Shown: positions 1-9,759 of the stretch, one piece after another
Numbering within the stretch: the first letter of the stretch is position 1
How the letters are laid out: each line of letters starts with the position of its first letter
NCBI GenBank assembly: GCA_015663165.1
Contig: DQSS01000257.1
Location: forward strand, 1 to 36,377
Reading direction: 5' to 3'
Length of the DNA: 36,377 nt
DNA from: Arcobacter sp.
GTDB lineage: Bacteria; Campylobacterota; Campylobacteria; Campylobacterales; Arcobacteraceae
The notes under the pieces: model-generated
Told to the model about the DNA's origin: nothing
Database searches by the model: none
The model's input: the letters and a program-made list of their open reading frames with translations, nothing else
Made by a program: the position numbers and the translations under genes

Positions 1-445
1 ACTTAGTATAGCATCTTTTGCATTATTGATTATATTTATTAGTACTTGAGAAAGTTCTCTATCATAACCATTGCATTCTAAACTTTCATCTTCAAAAAAC
101 TTATATAATTTTACACCTTTTGCATCTAGTATAGGCTTTATGATTGACTCTATTCTTTTTATGTTTTTTATTATTTTAAAGATAGTTTTTTCTTTATCTT
201 CTTTTAAAAAATCTCTAAAGTCATCTATAGTTTGAGCAAGATATTGTGTTCTTTGTGTGATGTTATCTAAAGATTCATACATCGCTTCATCCGTAATCAT
301 ATCCATTTCATGTTGAAACTTGATTCCAGTAGCTTCTGTTGAGATTGCGTTAAGGGGTTGTTTAAATTGATGAATTATATTTTCAAACATTTCACCAAGA
401 AGTGAGTATTTTTCTTTTTGGCTCTCTAAGTTCACTTCTTGTTTC
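1..445 (-). CDS. Sensor histidine kinase, partial (C-terminus beyond window)
   Basis: Not in the ORF track because it has no stop inside the window. Reading the minus strand from a TTG at 445-447 gives about 148 residues. These include an H-box (HQFKQPLNAIS, phospho-acceptor His about residue 26) and, near the window edge, an N-box start (LINIINNAKDAI) of the ATP-binding HATPase_c domain. The TTG is preceded by AGAGGA at 452-457, and the frame upstream is closed by a TAG inside ispH, so the protein cannot be longer at its N-terminus. Only about 25 mostly charged residues precede the H-box, so no sensor or membrane segment is present. It follows ispH by 10 bp and is probably the last or a late gene of the pheS operon. 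A cytosolic two-component kinase is a safe family call; its signal and partner regulator are unknown. Confidence 0.85.
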
Positions 446-457
446 AAAATATCCTCT

Positions 458-1279
458 TTATATATTTTCTATTTTTTTTACAACATTTTGAATAATCCAA
501 TCAGGAGTTGAAGCCCCTGCAGTTATTCCACAATTTTCTTTATTTTTAAACCAATTGTTATCTAAATCATTTTCATCTTCGATTAGGTAACTTATAATAT
601 TTTCTTCGCAGATATTAAATAGTTGTTTTGTATTTGATGAATTTTTTCCACCAATAACAATCATAATATCAACTTTTGCACTAAGCTCTCTAGCTGCTGC
701 TTGGTTTTCAAATGTAGCATCGCAAATAGTATTGAAAACTCTGACTTCTTTATATTTTAAAATAAGTTTATTTACTATATCTAAATATTGCTCTTTTTGT
801 TTAGTAGTTTGAGCAACTGTTGCAATATTTTCATATTTGAAGTTGATACTATCCAATTCTTTAGCATTCTTTACAACAAAGACATCATCTCCATAAGATT
901 TTACACCTTTTACTTCAGGATGATCATCATCCCCAAATATAACAACGCTATAGTTTTCTTCACTCATTTTTTTTACAATTTGTTGAGGAGTTGTTACAAA
1001 TGGACAAGTTGCATTTATGACTTTAGCGTCTTTTGCTTTTAAGTCTTTTAAATCATTCTTTGGAATACCATGTGTTCTTATTATAATAGTGTCGTTTGGT
1101 TTTACTTCTTCAAGTGAATTGTAAAGTCCTACATTAAAGTCTTTACTTAACCTATCTATCTCTTTTTGGTTGTGTATTAGTGGTCCCATAGTTGCTGAAC
1201 TTTTGTGGTCTTGTGCAATTTTAATTGCTCTTTTAACACCAAAACAAAATCCATAACTAGTTGCTAATTGTACTTTCAT
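458..1279 (-). CDS. ispH: 4-hydroxy-3-methylbut-2-enyl diphosphate reductase (IspH/LytB)
   Basis: Last enzyme of the MEP isoprenoid pathway; it reductively converts HMBPP to IPP and DMAPP using a [4Fe-4S] cluster in the cytosol. The three cluster cysteines are visible at C12 (GFCFGVKRA), C92 (NATCPFV) and C186 (NTICDATFENQ). The substrate-binding IRTHGIP, DDDHPEVKG and GKNSSNT motifs are also present. Length (273 aa) is slightly shorter than the E. coli enzyme, as is common in this phylum. The ATG at 1279 lies 1 bp after the aroA stop, so translation is probably coupled. Downstream is the sensorless histidine kinase. The call is secure. Confidence 0.97.
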   Translation of the reverse strand: MKVQLATSYGFCFGVKRAIKIAQDHKSSATMGPLIHNQKEIDRLSKDFNVGLYNSLEEVKPNDTIIIRTHGIPKNDLKDLKAKDAKVINATCPFVTTPQQIVKKMSEENYSVVIFGDDDHPEVKGVKSYGDDVFVVKNAKELDSINFKYENIATVAQTTKQKEQYLDIVNKLILKYKEVRVFNTICDATFENQAAARELSAKVDIMIVIGGKNSSNTKQLFNICEENIISYLIEDENDLDNNWFKNKENCGITAGASTPDWIIQNVVKKIENI

Positions 1280-1280
1280 A

Positions 1281-2567
1281 TTAGTTCTTTAGTGACTCTA
1301 GTATTTCAGTAAAGTTTGGAAATGATGTTTCTATACATTGTGTATCTTGTACATCCATATCACATAATAATCCAGCAATAGCAAAACTCATTGCAATTCT
1401 ATGATCACCATGTGAATTTATACTTGCTTTATTTAGAGTTGAATTTCCTTGTATTGTATATCCGTCTTCATGCTCTGTGTATTTTACACCACAAAGTGCA
1501 AGACTGTTTACAACAGCAGATATTCTATCGCTTTCTTTTACTCTTAATTCTTTTGCATTTTTAACAACACTTGGTCCAGATGCAATTGACATAGCAATAC
1601 TAAGTGCAGGAAGTTCATCTATAAGCCATGCAATATTTTGTGAAACTTCAACACCTTTTAAAGTATCGTGTTCTACAACTATATCACCTATTGGTTCATA
1701 TAAATCTTCTTTTTGTATATAAGTAACTTTTGCACCCATTTTTTCTAGTATCTTATATGCTTCAATTCTTGTAGGATTTAAAGTAAGGTTTTTTAGTGTT
1801 ACTTTACTATTTGGTACAATAGCAGCTGCAACTGCAAAGAAAAATGCAGATGAAGGATCTGTTGGTACAGTTATATTAAGTGGTTTTAGTGGTTTTTCAA
1901 TAGGGTTTATTGCTATCCAACCATCATTTGTTTTTTTGATACATGCTCCCATACCATTTAGCATTCGCTCTGTGTGATCTCTACTTAGTAAATTTTCTTT
2001 ATAATATGATACTTCATCGCTTTGTATACCTGCTAGAATTAAAGCTGATTTTACTTGAGCTGAATCTATTGGACTGTGGTATTTAAATGACTTAAGTTTT
2101 CCACCTCTTATATGTAAGGGTGCTTTGTTTCCATCTTCTCTACCATCAATTGAAGCTCCAATAGCTCTTAATGGATCAGCAACTCTTTTCATAGGTCTTG
2201 ATCTTAGGTATTTATCACCTGTAAGTACAAAGCTACCTTCTATTCCAGCTAAAAGTCCTGCATAAAGTCTCATACCAGTTCCAGCATTTCCACAATCTAA
2301 TATGTCAGAAGGTTCGCTTAATTTTGAAGGAGGAGTTATAATAATAGTTTCGCCAAAGTCTTCGACACTTGCACCAAGCATAGCAGCTATTTTAAGAGAA
2401 TCCATAGTGTCTTCACCTCTTAAATAGTTTCTAATAGTAGAAGGCTTATCACTCAAAAGACTAAACATAGCACATCTATGTGATATAGACTTATCACTTG
2501 CAATATTATCAATTACAACATCAAAAGGTTTTATTAACTTTTTAACTTCTATATTTTTTTCTTTCAT
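1281..2567 (-). CDS. aroA: 3-phosphoshikimate 1-carboxyvinyltransferase (EPSP synthase)
   Basis: Sixth step of the shikimate pathway: transfers the enolpyruvyl group of PEP to shikimate 3-phosphate. The 428-residue protein has the family landmarks in order: DKSISHR (K26, R31), GNAGTGMR (93-100), [38 protein letters not shown], the catalytic DELPALSIA region, KESDRI and [10 protein letters not shown] near the C-terminus. The combination of SAQxK, RxHxE and NxTR resembles the class II group described for CP4 and Gram-positive enzymes. This is typical of Campylobacter-type AroA as I remember it. The gene sits between pheT (14 bp upstream, with an AGGAG site before the ATG) and ispH (1 bp). Confidence 0.97.
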   Translation of the reverse strand: MKEKNIEVKKLIKPFDVVIDNIASDKSISHRCAMFSLLSDKPSTIRNYLRGEDTMDSLKIAAMLGASVEDFGETIIITPPSKLSEPSDILDCGNAGTGMRLYAGLLAGIEGSFVLTGDKYLRSRPMKRVADPLRAIGASIDGREDGNKAPLHIRGGKLKSFKYHSPIDSAQVKSALILAGIQSDEVSYYKENLLSRDHTERMLNGMGACIKKTNDGWIAINPIEKPLKPLNITVPTDPSSAFFFAVAAAIVPNSKVTLKNLTLNPTRIEAYKILEKMGAKVTYIQKEDLYEPIGDIVVEHDTLKGVEVSQNIAWLIDELPALSIAMSIASGPSVVKNAKELRVKESDRISAVVNSLALCGVKYTEHEDGYTIQGNSTLNKASINSHGDHRIAMSFAIAGLLCDMDVQDTQCIETSFPNFTEILESLKN

Positions 2568-2581
2568 TTTGTCTCCTAATA

Positions 2582-4900
2582 TTATCTAAGACTAATATTT
2601 AATTTTTCTTCTAAACTAGTTTGGATTTTATCCATGATTGATTTTATATCTTCTTCTTCCAATGTTTTAACATCTGATTGAAGTACAAACTTGATAGTTA
2701 AACTAGAGCTTTCACCTAGTTTTTCATCACTATAAATATCTATAAGATTATATTGTTTTAATTCTTTAATTCTCAAACTATTTAAAACTTTTTTTATCTC
2801 TTTATATTCCATAGTGTTTGGTACAACTACACTTAAATCTCTTTTAGAGTTTTGAAATTTTGAAATATCAGATGCTTTTATTAAGTTATTTGATAGCTTT
2901 TCAAAATCTATTTGAGCAAGATAAGTATCAGAACTTATATCAAAGTCACTAGCAACACTTGGGTGTAGTTTACTAATAAATCCAATTTTCTTGCCAGCTT
3001 GAATTATATTTGCACATTGGTATGGATGTAAAAATTTATCTGTTATATCTGTTTTAACTTCAAGTTCAAATTCACCAATACAGTTAGTAATCTTTTGTCC
3101 AAAATCAAACAGATTCATATTTGATGGTTTTCCACTATTACTTAATGCTTCATCTTCTTTTTGTCCAGAAAATACAAATGCTAATTTCTTAGATTCATTT
3201 CTTTGTTTGTCAAAAATAGTACCTATTTCAAATAAAGCTATAGATTTTAAACCTTGCTTTTCATTTGTAGATACTGCTTGAATCAAGTTTAAAAGTAATG
3301 TTGTTCTAAATGTATTTAAATCAGCTGTTATAGGATTTAAGATATCTTTTTTATCTACTACTGTTTCGTATGAATATTTTTGAAGTAATTCTCTTGAAGA
3401 GAAAACATAAGTAGTTGTTTCAAAGAAATTATTTGAAACTGCTGCTGCTCTTATTTTATTTTTCATAACTAATTCATCTGAAATAGCATTTGTTCTATTT
3501 ACTTCTGCAATTGCTAATGGTTTTGCTTGAATATTATCAATACCAATCATTCTTACAATCTCTTCAGTTATATCTGCAATATTTACTAAGTCATGTCTAG
3601 CTGCTGGAATAGTTCCTGTTAAAACATGGTTTATAATTTTACTGTCAGAAAAACCAAGTGAAGTTAAAATATTTTCTATTTGTAGTTTATCTATATCTTG
3701 ACCTACGATTTTATTGATTCTTTCAATATTTATATCAATAGTTCTTTTAGGAATATCAGTAATAAAGTCAACTTGACCTTTGTATATTGAAGCACCGTTT
3801 GCTGATACTAATCTCATAAGATAATTGATTCCAAATTCTAAATCAGGATTACTCCCTCTTGAACTTTTATAGTAAACATCACCAGTTTTTTGCTTTGTAG
3901 TAAATACTTTTTGTGCTAATTCAGATGGATTTGTATAAGATGCTTCAAATACAACAGTATCATCTTCTTTAGATATATAACCACTTTCAATTCCAATAAT
4001 ACTTAATGGTGTTTCTCCAGATATTTCTGTAAATCCATTTTTAGTTTTAGATATTTTTAATGAAATTGAAGAATCTTTTTTTGCAATTGCTTGCGTATAA
4101 ATATTTAATAACACTCCAGTAGAGTGAACTCCATAAGCTACCAATGTTTCAATATTTGTACCTTTTTCTATACCAACAAAAGCAGTTCTTATTTTATATA
4201 ATATAGGAGTATTCAAATTTTTAATATCAGCAACTTTATATAATAAATTGCACTCAAAGTCATTATTTGATTCTATTTCTAAAATTCTTCCAATTGCTCT
4301 TGAGTCTTCATTTATTTTTTCATCACATTTTAGTAACGGTATATTAAAATAAGCACTTAAATCTTTAGCAACACCATAAATATTTAGGCAGTCACCTCTG
4401 TTTGCTGTCAGTTCTATTTCAATTATATCATCGTTTATCATTTTATATTCATTTAGTTCTTTACCTAGAACCAATTTGCCTATAGAATCATCAAGTTCTA
4501 GAATACCATCGTTCATTTTTGGTAGTCCTATTTCATTTGAACTACAAATCATTCCAATAGAATCTTCACCTCTTAGTTTTGCTTTTTTTATAATAAAATC
4601 AGCCCCAAGGTTAGTTCCAACAGTAGCAACTGGTACAAATTGTCCTTTTGCAACATTTTTAGCTCCACAAACTATTTGAACGCTTGAATCTCCTAAATCT
4701 ACTTGGCAAATATTTAATTTATCAGCATCAGGATGTTTTATACAATCAGTCACAAAACCAATAAGAACACCTTCTGCTATATTAGGCGTTTTGATACTAT
4801 CAACTTCTAGCCCAATTGAGTTTAATGCTTTGCATATTGTTTGTGTTGATATGTTTGTAATATCAATAAATTCTCTTAGCCATGTTCTTGTAATAATCAT
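2582..4900 (-). CDS. pheT: Phenylalanine--tRNA ligase beta subunit
   Basis: Beta chain of the alpha2-beta2 phenylalanyl-tRNA synthetase. The 772 residues show the usual order. A short N-terminal segment ([11 protein letters not shown]) is followed by an OB-fold tRNA-binding domain (about 40-150, with [13 protein letters not shown] and the KIRGEDS-like [10 protein letters not shown]). Next come the B3/B4 editing region (about 200-370), the B5 domain (about 385-460), the catalytic-like core, and a C-terminal anticodon-binding FDX-ACB domain (from about 680, [13 protein letters not shown]). Length matches the bacterial family (E. coli 795). The start overlaps the pheS stop as ATGA, so the two subunits are translationally coupled. 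Confidence 0.97.
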   Translation of the reverse strand: MIITRTWLREFIDITNISTQTICKALNSIGLEVDSIKTPNIAEGVLIGFVTDCIKHPDADKLNICQVDLGDSSVQIVCGAKNVAKGQFVPVATVGTNLGADFIIKKAKLRGEDSIGMICSSNEIGLPKMNDGILELDDSIGKLVLGKELNEYKMINDDIIEIELTANRGDCLNIYGVAKDLSAYFNIPLLKCDEKINEDSRAIGRILEIESNNDFECNLLYKVADIKNLNTPILYKIRTAFVGIEKGTNIETLVAYGVHSTGVLLNIYTQAIAKKDSSISLKISKTKNGFTEISGETPLSIIGIESGYISKEDDTVVFEASYTNPSELAQKVFTTKQKTGDVYYKSSRGSNPDLEFGINYLMRLVSANGASIYKGQVDFITDIPKRTIDINIERINKIVGQDIDKLQIENILTSLGFSDSKIINHVLTGTIPAARHDLVNIADITEEIVRMIGIDNIQAKPLAIAEVNRTNAISDELVMKNKIRAAAVSNNFFETTTYVFSSRELLQKYSYETVVDKKDILNPITADLNTFRTTLLLNLIQAVSTNEKQGLKSIALFEIGTIFDKQRNESKKLAFVFSGQKEDEALSNSGKPSNMNLFDFGQKITNCIGEFELEVKTDITDKFLHPYQCANIIQAGKKIGFISKLHPSVASDFDISSDTYLAQIDFEKLSNNLIKASDISKFQNSKRDLSVVVPNTMEYKEIKKVLNSLRIKELKQYNLIDIYSDEKLGESSSLTIKFVLQSDVKTLEEEDIKSIMDKIQTSLEEKLNISLR

Positions 4901-5892
4901 CTAAACTGTCCTAATAATTTTATGTCACTTTCAAATAAACTTCGTAAATCGCCAATTTTATGTATAAGCATTGCAAATCTTTCAATTCCTAATCCAAAAG
5001 CATATCCACTTACATTTTTATATCCAACAGCTGTAAATACATTTTCATCAACTATTCCACAACCTAGTACTTCAAGCCAACCTGTATGTGAACAAACTCT
5101 ACAACCTTTTCCTTCACAAAATACACAAGAGATATCAACTTCACTTGATGGTTCAGTAAAAGGGAAAAATGAAGGTCTAAATCTAACTTCAACTTCTCCG
5201 AACATATGTTGTAAAAATTCAATCATTACATGTTTTAGGTTTGCAAAAGAAACTGTACCTAGCTCATCTACAACTAAACCTTCAACTTGACTAAACATAG
5301 GCGTATGTGTAATATCAAAATCTTTTCTAAAAACTGTACCGGGAGCTATCATTCTAATTGGTGGCTTTTGGCTCATCATAGTTCTAATTTGTACTGGACT
5401 TGTATGTGTTCTTAGTACTTTGTTATCTTTTGTATAAAAAGTATCTTGCATATCTCTTGCAGGATGATACGCAGGTAAGTTAAGTGCTTCAAAGTTATGA
5501 AAGTCATCTTCTACAAGTGGACCCTCTTCAACAGAAAAGTTAAGATTTTGAAAATATGTGATAACTCTATCCATAGTATCTTGTACTGGATGAAATGCAC
5601 CACTTTGTATTTTTGCAGAAAATGCAGTCACATCTATCTTATCTTCTTTTAGTTGTGCTTCTAGTGCTATAGCCATAAGAATTGTCTTTTTAGCTTCTAA
5701 GCTTTTTGTTACTGCACCTTTTTTTTCATTTAGGTTTTTTGCAAACTCTTTTTTATCTTCATTTGCAATATCTTTCATTTTGGCAAATTCTAAAGTTAAA
5801 GAACCCTTTTTACCTAAAATATTTACTCTTATAGTTTCTAATTCATCTAAAGATGAAGCACTTTCAATTGTATCTAGCCATTGATTATCCAA
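4897..5892 (-). CDS. pheS: Phenylalanine--tRNA ligase alpha subunit
   Basis: Catalytic subunit charging tRNA-Phe. Class II synthetase motifs are visible: [14 protein letters not shown], the motif 2 region [37 protein letters not shown] and motif 3 [11 protein letters not shown] normal CxxC...CxxC element ([12 protein letters not shown]) precedes WLEV. The N-terminal coiled coil (about 20-85, rich in K and E) binds tRNA. The start codon is TTG (5890-5892) with an AGGAG site 8 nt upstream; the frame offers no better ATG. It is the first gene of the pheS-pheT-aroA-ispH-kinase operon and has a TATAAT box about 45 bp upstream. Confidence 0.97.
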   Translation of the reverse strand: MDNQWLDTIESASSLDELETIRVNILGKKGSLTLEFAKMKDIANEDKKEFAKNLNEKKGAVTKSLEAKKTILMAIALEAQLKEDKIDVTAFSAKIQSGAFHPVQDTMDRVITYFQNLNFSVEEGPLVEDDFHNFEALNLPAYHPARDMQDTFYTKDNKVLRTHTSPVQIRTMMSQKPPIRMIAPGTVFRKDFDITHTPMFSQVEGLVVDELGTVSFANLKHVMIEFLQHMFGEVEVRFRPSFFPFTEPSSEVDISCVFCEGKGCRVCSHTGWLEVLGCGIVDENVFTAVGYKNVSGYAFGLGIERFAMLIHKIGDLRSLFESDIKLLGQFR

Positions 5893-5936
5893 CGATTTCT
5901 CCTAAGTCATAATTTATTATTATGTATATATTCGTG

Positions 5937-5942
5937 ATTATA
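5937..5942 (-). promoter_or_regulatory. Putative -10 box for the pheS operon
   Basis: Minus-strand TATAAT about 45 bp upstream of the pheS TTG, in the 118-bp divergent region shared with the HIT gene. No convincing -35 is seen, which is usual for sigma-70 promoters in Campylobacterota. No T-box or Phe-rich leader peptide is visible between this box and pheS. Confidence 0.45.
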
Positions 5943-5966
5943 CTTAATATTTAATTATAGTTTGGT

Positions 5967-5972
5967 TATACT
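5967..5972 (+). promoter_or_regulatory. Putative -10 box for the HIT gene
   Basis: TATACT within GGTTATACT, 38 bp before the HIT start codon and divergent from the pheS promoter. There is no clear -35. The box is AT-rich sequence in an AT-rich genome, so this is only a positional candidate. Confidence 0.4.
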
Positions 5973-6010
5973 ATTTTGTAAGATTAAATAGTAAAAATAT
6001 AGGAGAAAAT

Positions 6011-6337
6011 ATGTGTCTTTTTTGTAAAATAATTTCTGGAGATATTCCAAATAAAACAGTACTTGAAAATGAAAACTTTTTAGCATTTGAGGATATAAAT
6101 CCACAAGCTAAAATTCATGTTTTAATAATACCAAAAGTGCATATTGCGTCATTTAATGAAATGACATCAAATATAATGCAAGAGATGACACCATTTATTC
6201 AAGAAGTAGCTCTGACTCTTGGTGTAAAAAGTGATGGATATAGACTAATAACAAATATTGGTTCAAATGGTGGTCAAGAAGTAGGACATATCCACTTTCA
6301 TCTTTTAGCTGGTGAAAAGTTAGGTTCAATAATATAA
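6011..6337 (+). CDS. HIT-family (HINT-type) nucleotide-binding hydrolase
   Basis: Small cytosolic purine-nucleoside phosphoramidase/AMP-lysine hydrolase of the histidine triad family. The active-site triad H-x-H-x-H is seen at H93, H95 and H97 (GHIHFHLLAG). The N-terminal CLFCKI gives C2 and C5 and, with H44 and H93, matches the zinc site known in some bacterial HINT proteins. Length 108 is normal. An AGGAG site lies 7 bp before the ATG. It is a single-gene unit between the pheS promoter and a bidirectional terminator. Family assignment is firm; the physiological substrate is not predictable. Confidence 0.93.
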   Translation: MCLFCKIISGDIPNKTVLENENFLAFEDINPQAKIHVLIIPKVHIASFNEMTSNIMQEMTPFIQEVALTLGVKSDGYRLITNIGSNGGQEVGHIHFHLLAGEKLGSII

Positions 6338-6351
6338 ATTATTTTGGGCAT

Positions 6352-6386
6352 AAAAAAAGGTTTAGTTAAGTACTAAACCCTTTTTT
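6352..6386. terminator. Bidirectional Rho-independent terminator between the HIT gene and accA
   Basis: Perfect 8-bp stem GGTTTAGT/ACTAAACC (6359-6366 with 6372-6379) and a 5-nt loop. It is flanked by seven A on the left and six T on the right, so it gives a U-tract in both directions. It lies between the convergent HIT (stop 6337) and accA (stop 6404) genes. Confidence 0.88.
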
Positions 6387-6403
6387 ATTGTATATTTTAA
6401 AGA

Positions 6404-7336
6404 CTATTGAAAACTACCAAGACTCATAAGTCTTTGATATCGTTTCTCAGTTCTTACTTCGTGTGATAATTCTTTTAATTCCTTAACAGAGTCTAAGAAG
6501 TAATCACCAAGTGCAGATATAGCTTCATCTCTACTTCTATGCGCTCCAATTAATGGTTCATTGATAATATCATCAACTAAGTTATAGTTCTTTAAATCAG
6601 CAGATGTTATTTTAAGAGCATTAGTTGCAGTTTCAACCATCGCTTGATCTTTCCATAAAATACTAGCACAACCTTCAGGAGAAATAACAGAATATACACT
6701 ATATCTCATCATTGCCAATCTATCACCAATAGATATTGCTAAAGCACCACCAGAACCACCTTCACCAATTACAACTGAAATAATAATAGTATTCATGTCA
6801 CTTAGTTCAAATAAGTTTCTAGCAATTGCTTCACTTTGAGATCTTTCTTCTGCACCAATTCCAGGATATGCACCTGGAGTATCTACTAAAAATAGAATTG
6901 GTAAATTGAATTTTTCAGCCATTTTAGCTGCTCTTAATGCTTTTCTATAACCTTCAGGATTTGGCATACCAAAATTTCTTTTGATTTTATTTTTAACGCC
7001 TCTACCTTTTTGCTCTCCAATTACAACACACTTTTGATCACCAATATATCCTAAATAACAAACAATTGCTTGGTCATCAGTAAGATGTCTATCTCCATGT
7101 ATTTCATAAGAATCAGTCATAAGACCTCTGATATAATCTAAAGCATAAGGACGATCAGGATGACGAGCTAATTTTAGTTTTTGAAAATCACTAAGATTAG
7201 AATATGTTTTTTCTACTTCTAAAGCTAGTTTTTTTTCTAAAATAGTTGCTGCATATTCATCTGCCTTAGTCTTTGCAACTATTATTTCATCTTCAATCTT
7301 TTTTATATTTTCTTCAAAATCTAAATATGTTGCCAT
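6404..7336 (-). CDS. accA: Acetyl-CoA carboxylase carboxyltransferase subunit alpha
   Basis: Alpha subunit of the carboxyltransferase that moves CO2 from biotin to acetyl-CoA, the committed step of fatty-acid synthesis. The crotonase-like fold signatures are present: [11 protein letters not shown] (78-88), [22 protein letters not shown] (122-143), [15 protein letters not shown] (152-166) and the GEGGSGGA oxyanion loop (191-198). Length 310 is typical. It lies 13 bp after fabF and ends at a bidirectional terminator. The beta subunit (accD) and the biotin components are not in the window. Confidence 0.96.
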   Translation of the reverse strand: MATYLDFEENIKKIEDEIIVAKTKADEYAATILEKKLALEVEKTYSNLSDFQKLKLARHPDRPYALDYIRGLMTDSYEIHGDRHLTDDQAIVCYLGYIGDQKCVVIGEQKGRGVKNKIKRNFGMPNPEGYRKALRAAKMAEKFNLPILFLVDTPGAYPGIGAEERSQSEAIARNLFELSDMNTIIISVVIGEGGSGGALAISIGDRLAMMRYSVYSVISPEGCASILWKDQAMVETATNALKITSADLKNYNLVDDIINEPLIGAHRSRDEAISALGDYFLDSVKELKELSHEVRTEKRYQRLMSLGSFQ

Positions 7337-7349
7337 TTTAATACCTTAA

Positions 7350-8606
7350 TTACTTAGAATACTTTTTCATGATTATAACACCATTAGTTCCACCAAACCC
7401 AAAAGAGTTTGACATAACGATATTTAAATCAGCTTTTCTTGCATTTTCTGCAACATAATCTAAAGTACAGTTTTCATCTGCTTCAATTTGATTGATTGTT
7501 GGAGGTATGATACCTTCTTGCATAGCTTTTATAGAGATAATAGCTTCAATAGAGCCAGCAGCTCCTAAACAGTGACCAATTTGACCTTTTGTAGAAGTTA
7601 CAGGAGGACATTCTTGATTACCTTCAAATAATTCTTTTAAAGCTGCAGTTTCATTTTTGTCATTTACAGGTGTAGATGTTCCGTGCGCATTTACATAATC
7701 AATATGTAGTTCGCCACCATTTGCTTTTTTAGCCATCTTATATGCAGCCTTCATAGCTCTTAATGGTCCATCTTGAGTTGGAGTTGTAATATGATTTGCA
7801 TCACCGCTTTCTCCAAATCCTAAGATTTCAGCATATATCTTAGCTCCTCTAGCTTCTGCAGATTCTAAAGTTTCTACAACTAATGCACCAGCACCTTCAC
7901 CCATAACAAAACCATCTCTGTTTTTATCAAAAGGTCTTGATGCTGTTTTAGGATCGTCATTTCTAGTACTTAGAGCTTTCATTGCTGCAAATCCACCAAT
8001 TCCTGCACCTGTAACAGCTGATTCTGCACCAATTACAAGCATCTTAGAAGCACCACCTAAAGCAATAGTTTTAAAAGCTTCTCCAATTGCATGTGTTCCA
8101 GCTGCACAGGCAGTTACAACAGAAAGATTTGGACCTTTTAAGTTATGTTGAATTGTTACAAATCCACCAAGCATATTTACTAATGAAGATGGTATGAAAA
8201 ATGGAGATATTTTTCCAGGACCTCTATTTGATAAGATAATTGAATTCTTTTCAATATTTGGTAATCCACCAATTCCAGAAGCTGAAACGATTCCAAACTC
8301 ATCTGCAATGTCATTTGATATTTTGCCATCTTCATCTGCTAGTCCACAATCTTTGATTGCTTCTAGTGAGGCATGAATACCAAGTTGAACAAATCTATCA
8401 GCTTTTTTAGCTTCTTTTTTACCCATGATTGCAGCAGGATCAAAGTCTTTTACTTCTCCTGCAATTTGTGCACTATATGCACTCGCATCAAATAATGAAA
8501 TTGTGTCAATTCCACAATTACCTTCAACTATTGAATTAAAAGATTCTTCAACATTGTTTCCTAATGAATTTATCATTCCTATACCGGTTACTACAACTCT
8601 TTGCAT
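7350..8606 (-). CDS. fabF: 3-oxoacyl-[acyl-carrier-protein] synthase II
   Basis: Elongating ketoacyl-ACP synthase of type II fatty-acid synthesis. The thiolase-fold catalytic set is complete: C167 (TACAAG), H308 (NAHGTSTP), K340 and H345 (STKGQIGHCLGA), and the C-terminal GFGGTNG loop. Length is 418 against about 412 in E. coli. It starts after the acpP terminator and has its own candidate -10, yet follows fabG and acpP in the usual fab order and runs into accA with a 13-bp gap. FabF rather than FabB is favoured by context and length. Confidence 0.95.
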   Translation of the reverse strand: MQRVVVTGIGMINSLGNNVEESFNSIVEGNCGIDTISLFDASAYSAQIAGEVKDFDPAAIMGKKEAKKADRFVQLGIHASLEAIKDCGLADEDGKISNDIADEFGIVSASGIGGLPNIEKNSIILSNRGPGKISPFFIPSSLVNMLGGFVTIQHNLKGPNLSVVTACAAGTHAIGEAFKTIALGGASKMLVIGAESAVTGAGIGGFAAMKALSTRNDDPKTASRPFDKNRDGFVMGEGAGALVVETLESAEARGAKIYAEILGFGESGDANHITTPTQDGPLRAMKAAYKMAKKANGGELHIDYVNAHGTSTPVNDKNETAALKELFEGNQECPPVTSTKGQIGHCLGAAGSIEAIISIKAMQEGIIPPTINQIEADENCTLDYVAENARKADLNIVMSNSFGFGGTNGVIIMKKYSK

Positions 8607-8636
8607 ATCTATTTGTGCTCCATTTTATGAAATTTA

Positions 8637-8642
8637 ATTATA
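8637..8642 (-). promoter_or_regulatory. Putative -10 box for fabF-accA
   Basis: Minus-strand TATAAT 30 bp upstream of the fabF ATG and downstream of the acpP terminator hairpin, so positioned to give fabF-accA separate transcription. No -35 consensus is seen. Confidence 0.4.
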
Positions 8643-8693
8643 AATTAATAAAAAATTAGAATATAATTCTTTTTTAATCTATAAATATTTTTA

Positions 8694-8716
8694 TAATAAG
8701 GGTAAACCCCTTATTA
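8694..8716 (-). terminator. Hairpin terminator after acpP
   Basis: Perfect 9-bp stem TAATAAGGG/CCCTTATTA with a 5-nt loop, beginning 4 bp after the acpP stop. On the minus strand it is followed by an A/T-mixed tract (TATAAAAATATTT) rather than a clean U run. It may therefore be a partial terminator or an attenuator that keeps acpP expression above fabF; it could also stabilise the 3' end of the acpP message. Confidence 0.6.
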
Positions 8717-8720
8717 ATAA

Positions 8721-8945
8721 CTATTTGTTATCTTCGATGTATTTTAACGCATCTGCAACAGTTAAGATACCTTCAGCATCTTCATCTGGAATTTCAATAT
8801 CAAATTCTTCTTCTAAAGCCATTACTAGCTCAACTACATCAAGAGAATCAGCACCTAAGTCCTCAATAAACTTTGAATCTTCTTTTACTTCTTCTGCATT
8901 ACAATCTAATTGTTCAACTACTACTGCTTTTACTTTATCTAACAT
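8721..8945 (-). CDS. acpP: Acyl carrier protein
   Basis: The 4'-phosphopantetheine-bearing carrier for fatty-acid synthesis. The true protein is 74 aa starting at MLDKVKAVV. The ORF track begins 24 codons too early, overlapping the fabG end, and the extra residues are not ACP-like. The ATG at 8943-8945 has an AAAGGAAC ribosome site and gives the normal ACP length. The modified serine is S34 in [10 protein letters not shown], followed by the acidic helix II ([14 protein letters not shown]). It lies 52 bp after fabG and 114 bp before fabF, with a hairpin directly after its stop. Confidence 0.97.
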   Translation of the reverse strand: MLDKVKAVVVEQLDCNAEEVKEDSKFIEDLGADSLDVVELVMALEEEFDIEIPDEDAEGILTVADALKYIEDNK

Positions 8946-8997
8946 ATTTGTTCCTTTTTTATTAGTTTCATTGTTATTATACCAAATTTTCTTAAAA

Positions 8998-9741
8998 TTA
9001 AGTATAAAGCCCGCCATTTACTTTTAATACTTCTCCTGTAATATAAGTAGAATGGTCACTTAGTAAAAATGCTACAGCATCCGCTACTTCTTTTGCTTCA
9101 CCAAATCTTTTAAGTGGTATATTTCTTGTATATTCATCTTTTACTTCTTGCTTTAGTTCATCAGTCATATCAGTTCTAATAAACCCTGGAGTTACTGCAT
9201 TGAATCTTATAGCTCTAGCACTTCCTTCTTTTGCAAACGCTTTAGTCATAGTGTTTACTCCACCTTTAGATGCAGAATAATTTGTTTGACCTGGATTTCC
9301 CATTTCTCCTACTATTGAAGAGATATTTACAACTGCTCCAAATTTCTTTTTACTCATAGTTTTAAGTGCATCTCTACATCCAATAAATGTAGATGTCAAG
9401 TTTGCACCAATTACATCGTTGAAGTCTTGAAGTGACATTCTTATTGCTAGTTTATCCTTTGTAATTCCTGCATTGTTTACAAGATAAGATAAAGCTCCAT
9501 CACTGTCAATTATTATTTTAATCATACTAGCCCAATCAGCTTCAATAGATACATCACCTTTAATAACAGCAGCAACTCCACCAGCAGCCTCAATCTCTGC
9601 TTTAACTGCATCAGCAAGTTCAGGTTTACTTCTATAGTTAATCCATACTTTTAGTCCATAAGTTGCAAGTTCTTTTGCAACCTCTGCTCCTATACCTTTA
9701 CTTGCGCCTGTAACTAATACGTTTGTTCCTGTGAATTTCAT
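8998..9741 (-). CDS. fabG: 3-oxoacyl-[acyl-carrier-protein] reductase
   Basis: NADPH-dependent reductase of the fatty-acid elongation cycle, short-chain dehydrogenase family. The nucleotide-binding GASKGIG loop (12-18), NNAG (89-92) and the catalytic S142, Y155 and K159 (YSASK) are all present. The C-terminal substrate and tetramer region ends in [11 protein letters not shown]. The length of 247 is typical. SDR sequences can be misassigned, but the adjacent acpP and fabF make FabG very likely. It starts 18 bp downstream of the aguAB fusion, so the fatty-acid genes appear to be read through from the que/agu block. Confidence 0.95.
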   Translation of the reverse strand: MKFTGTNVLVTGASKGIGAEVAKELATYGLKVWINYRSKPELADAVKAEIEAAGGVAAVIKGDVSIEADWASMIKIIIDSDGALSYLVNNAGITKDKLAIRMSLQDFNDVIGANLTSTFIGCRDALKTMSKKKFGAVVNISSIVGEMGNPGQTNYSASKGGVNTMTKAFAKEGSARAIRFNAVTPGFIRTDMTDELKQEVKDEYTRNIPLKRFGEAKEVADAVAFLLSDHSTYITGEVLKVNGGLYT

Positions 9742-9759
9742 TTGTGTCCTTTATTAACT

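Noticed and set aside
5893-6010. T-box or Phe leader-peptide attenuator upstream of pheS
   Set aside because: No hairpin-plus-U-tract or Phe-rich short ORF was seen in the region.
8946-9017. N-terminal extension of acpP in the ORF track ([16 protein letters not shown]...)
   Set aside because: The extension overlaps fabG, is not ACP-like, and the internal ATG at 8945 has a ribosome site and gives the normal 74-aa length.
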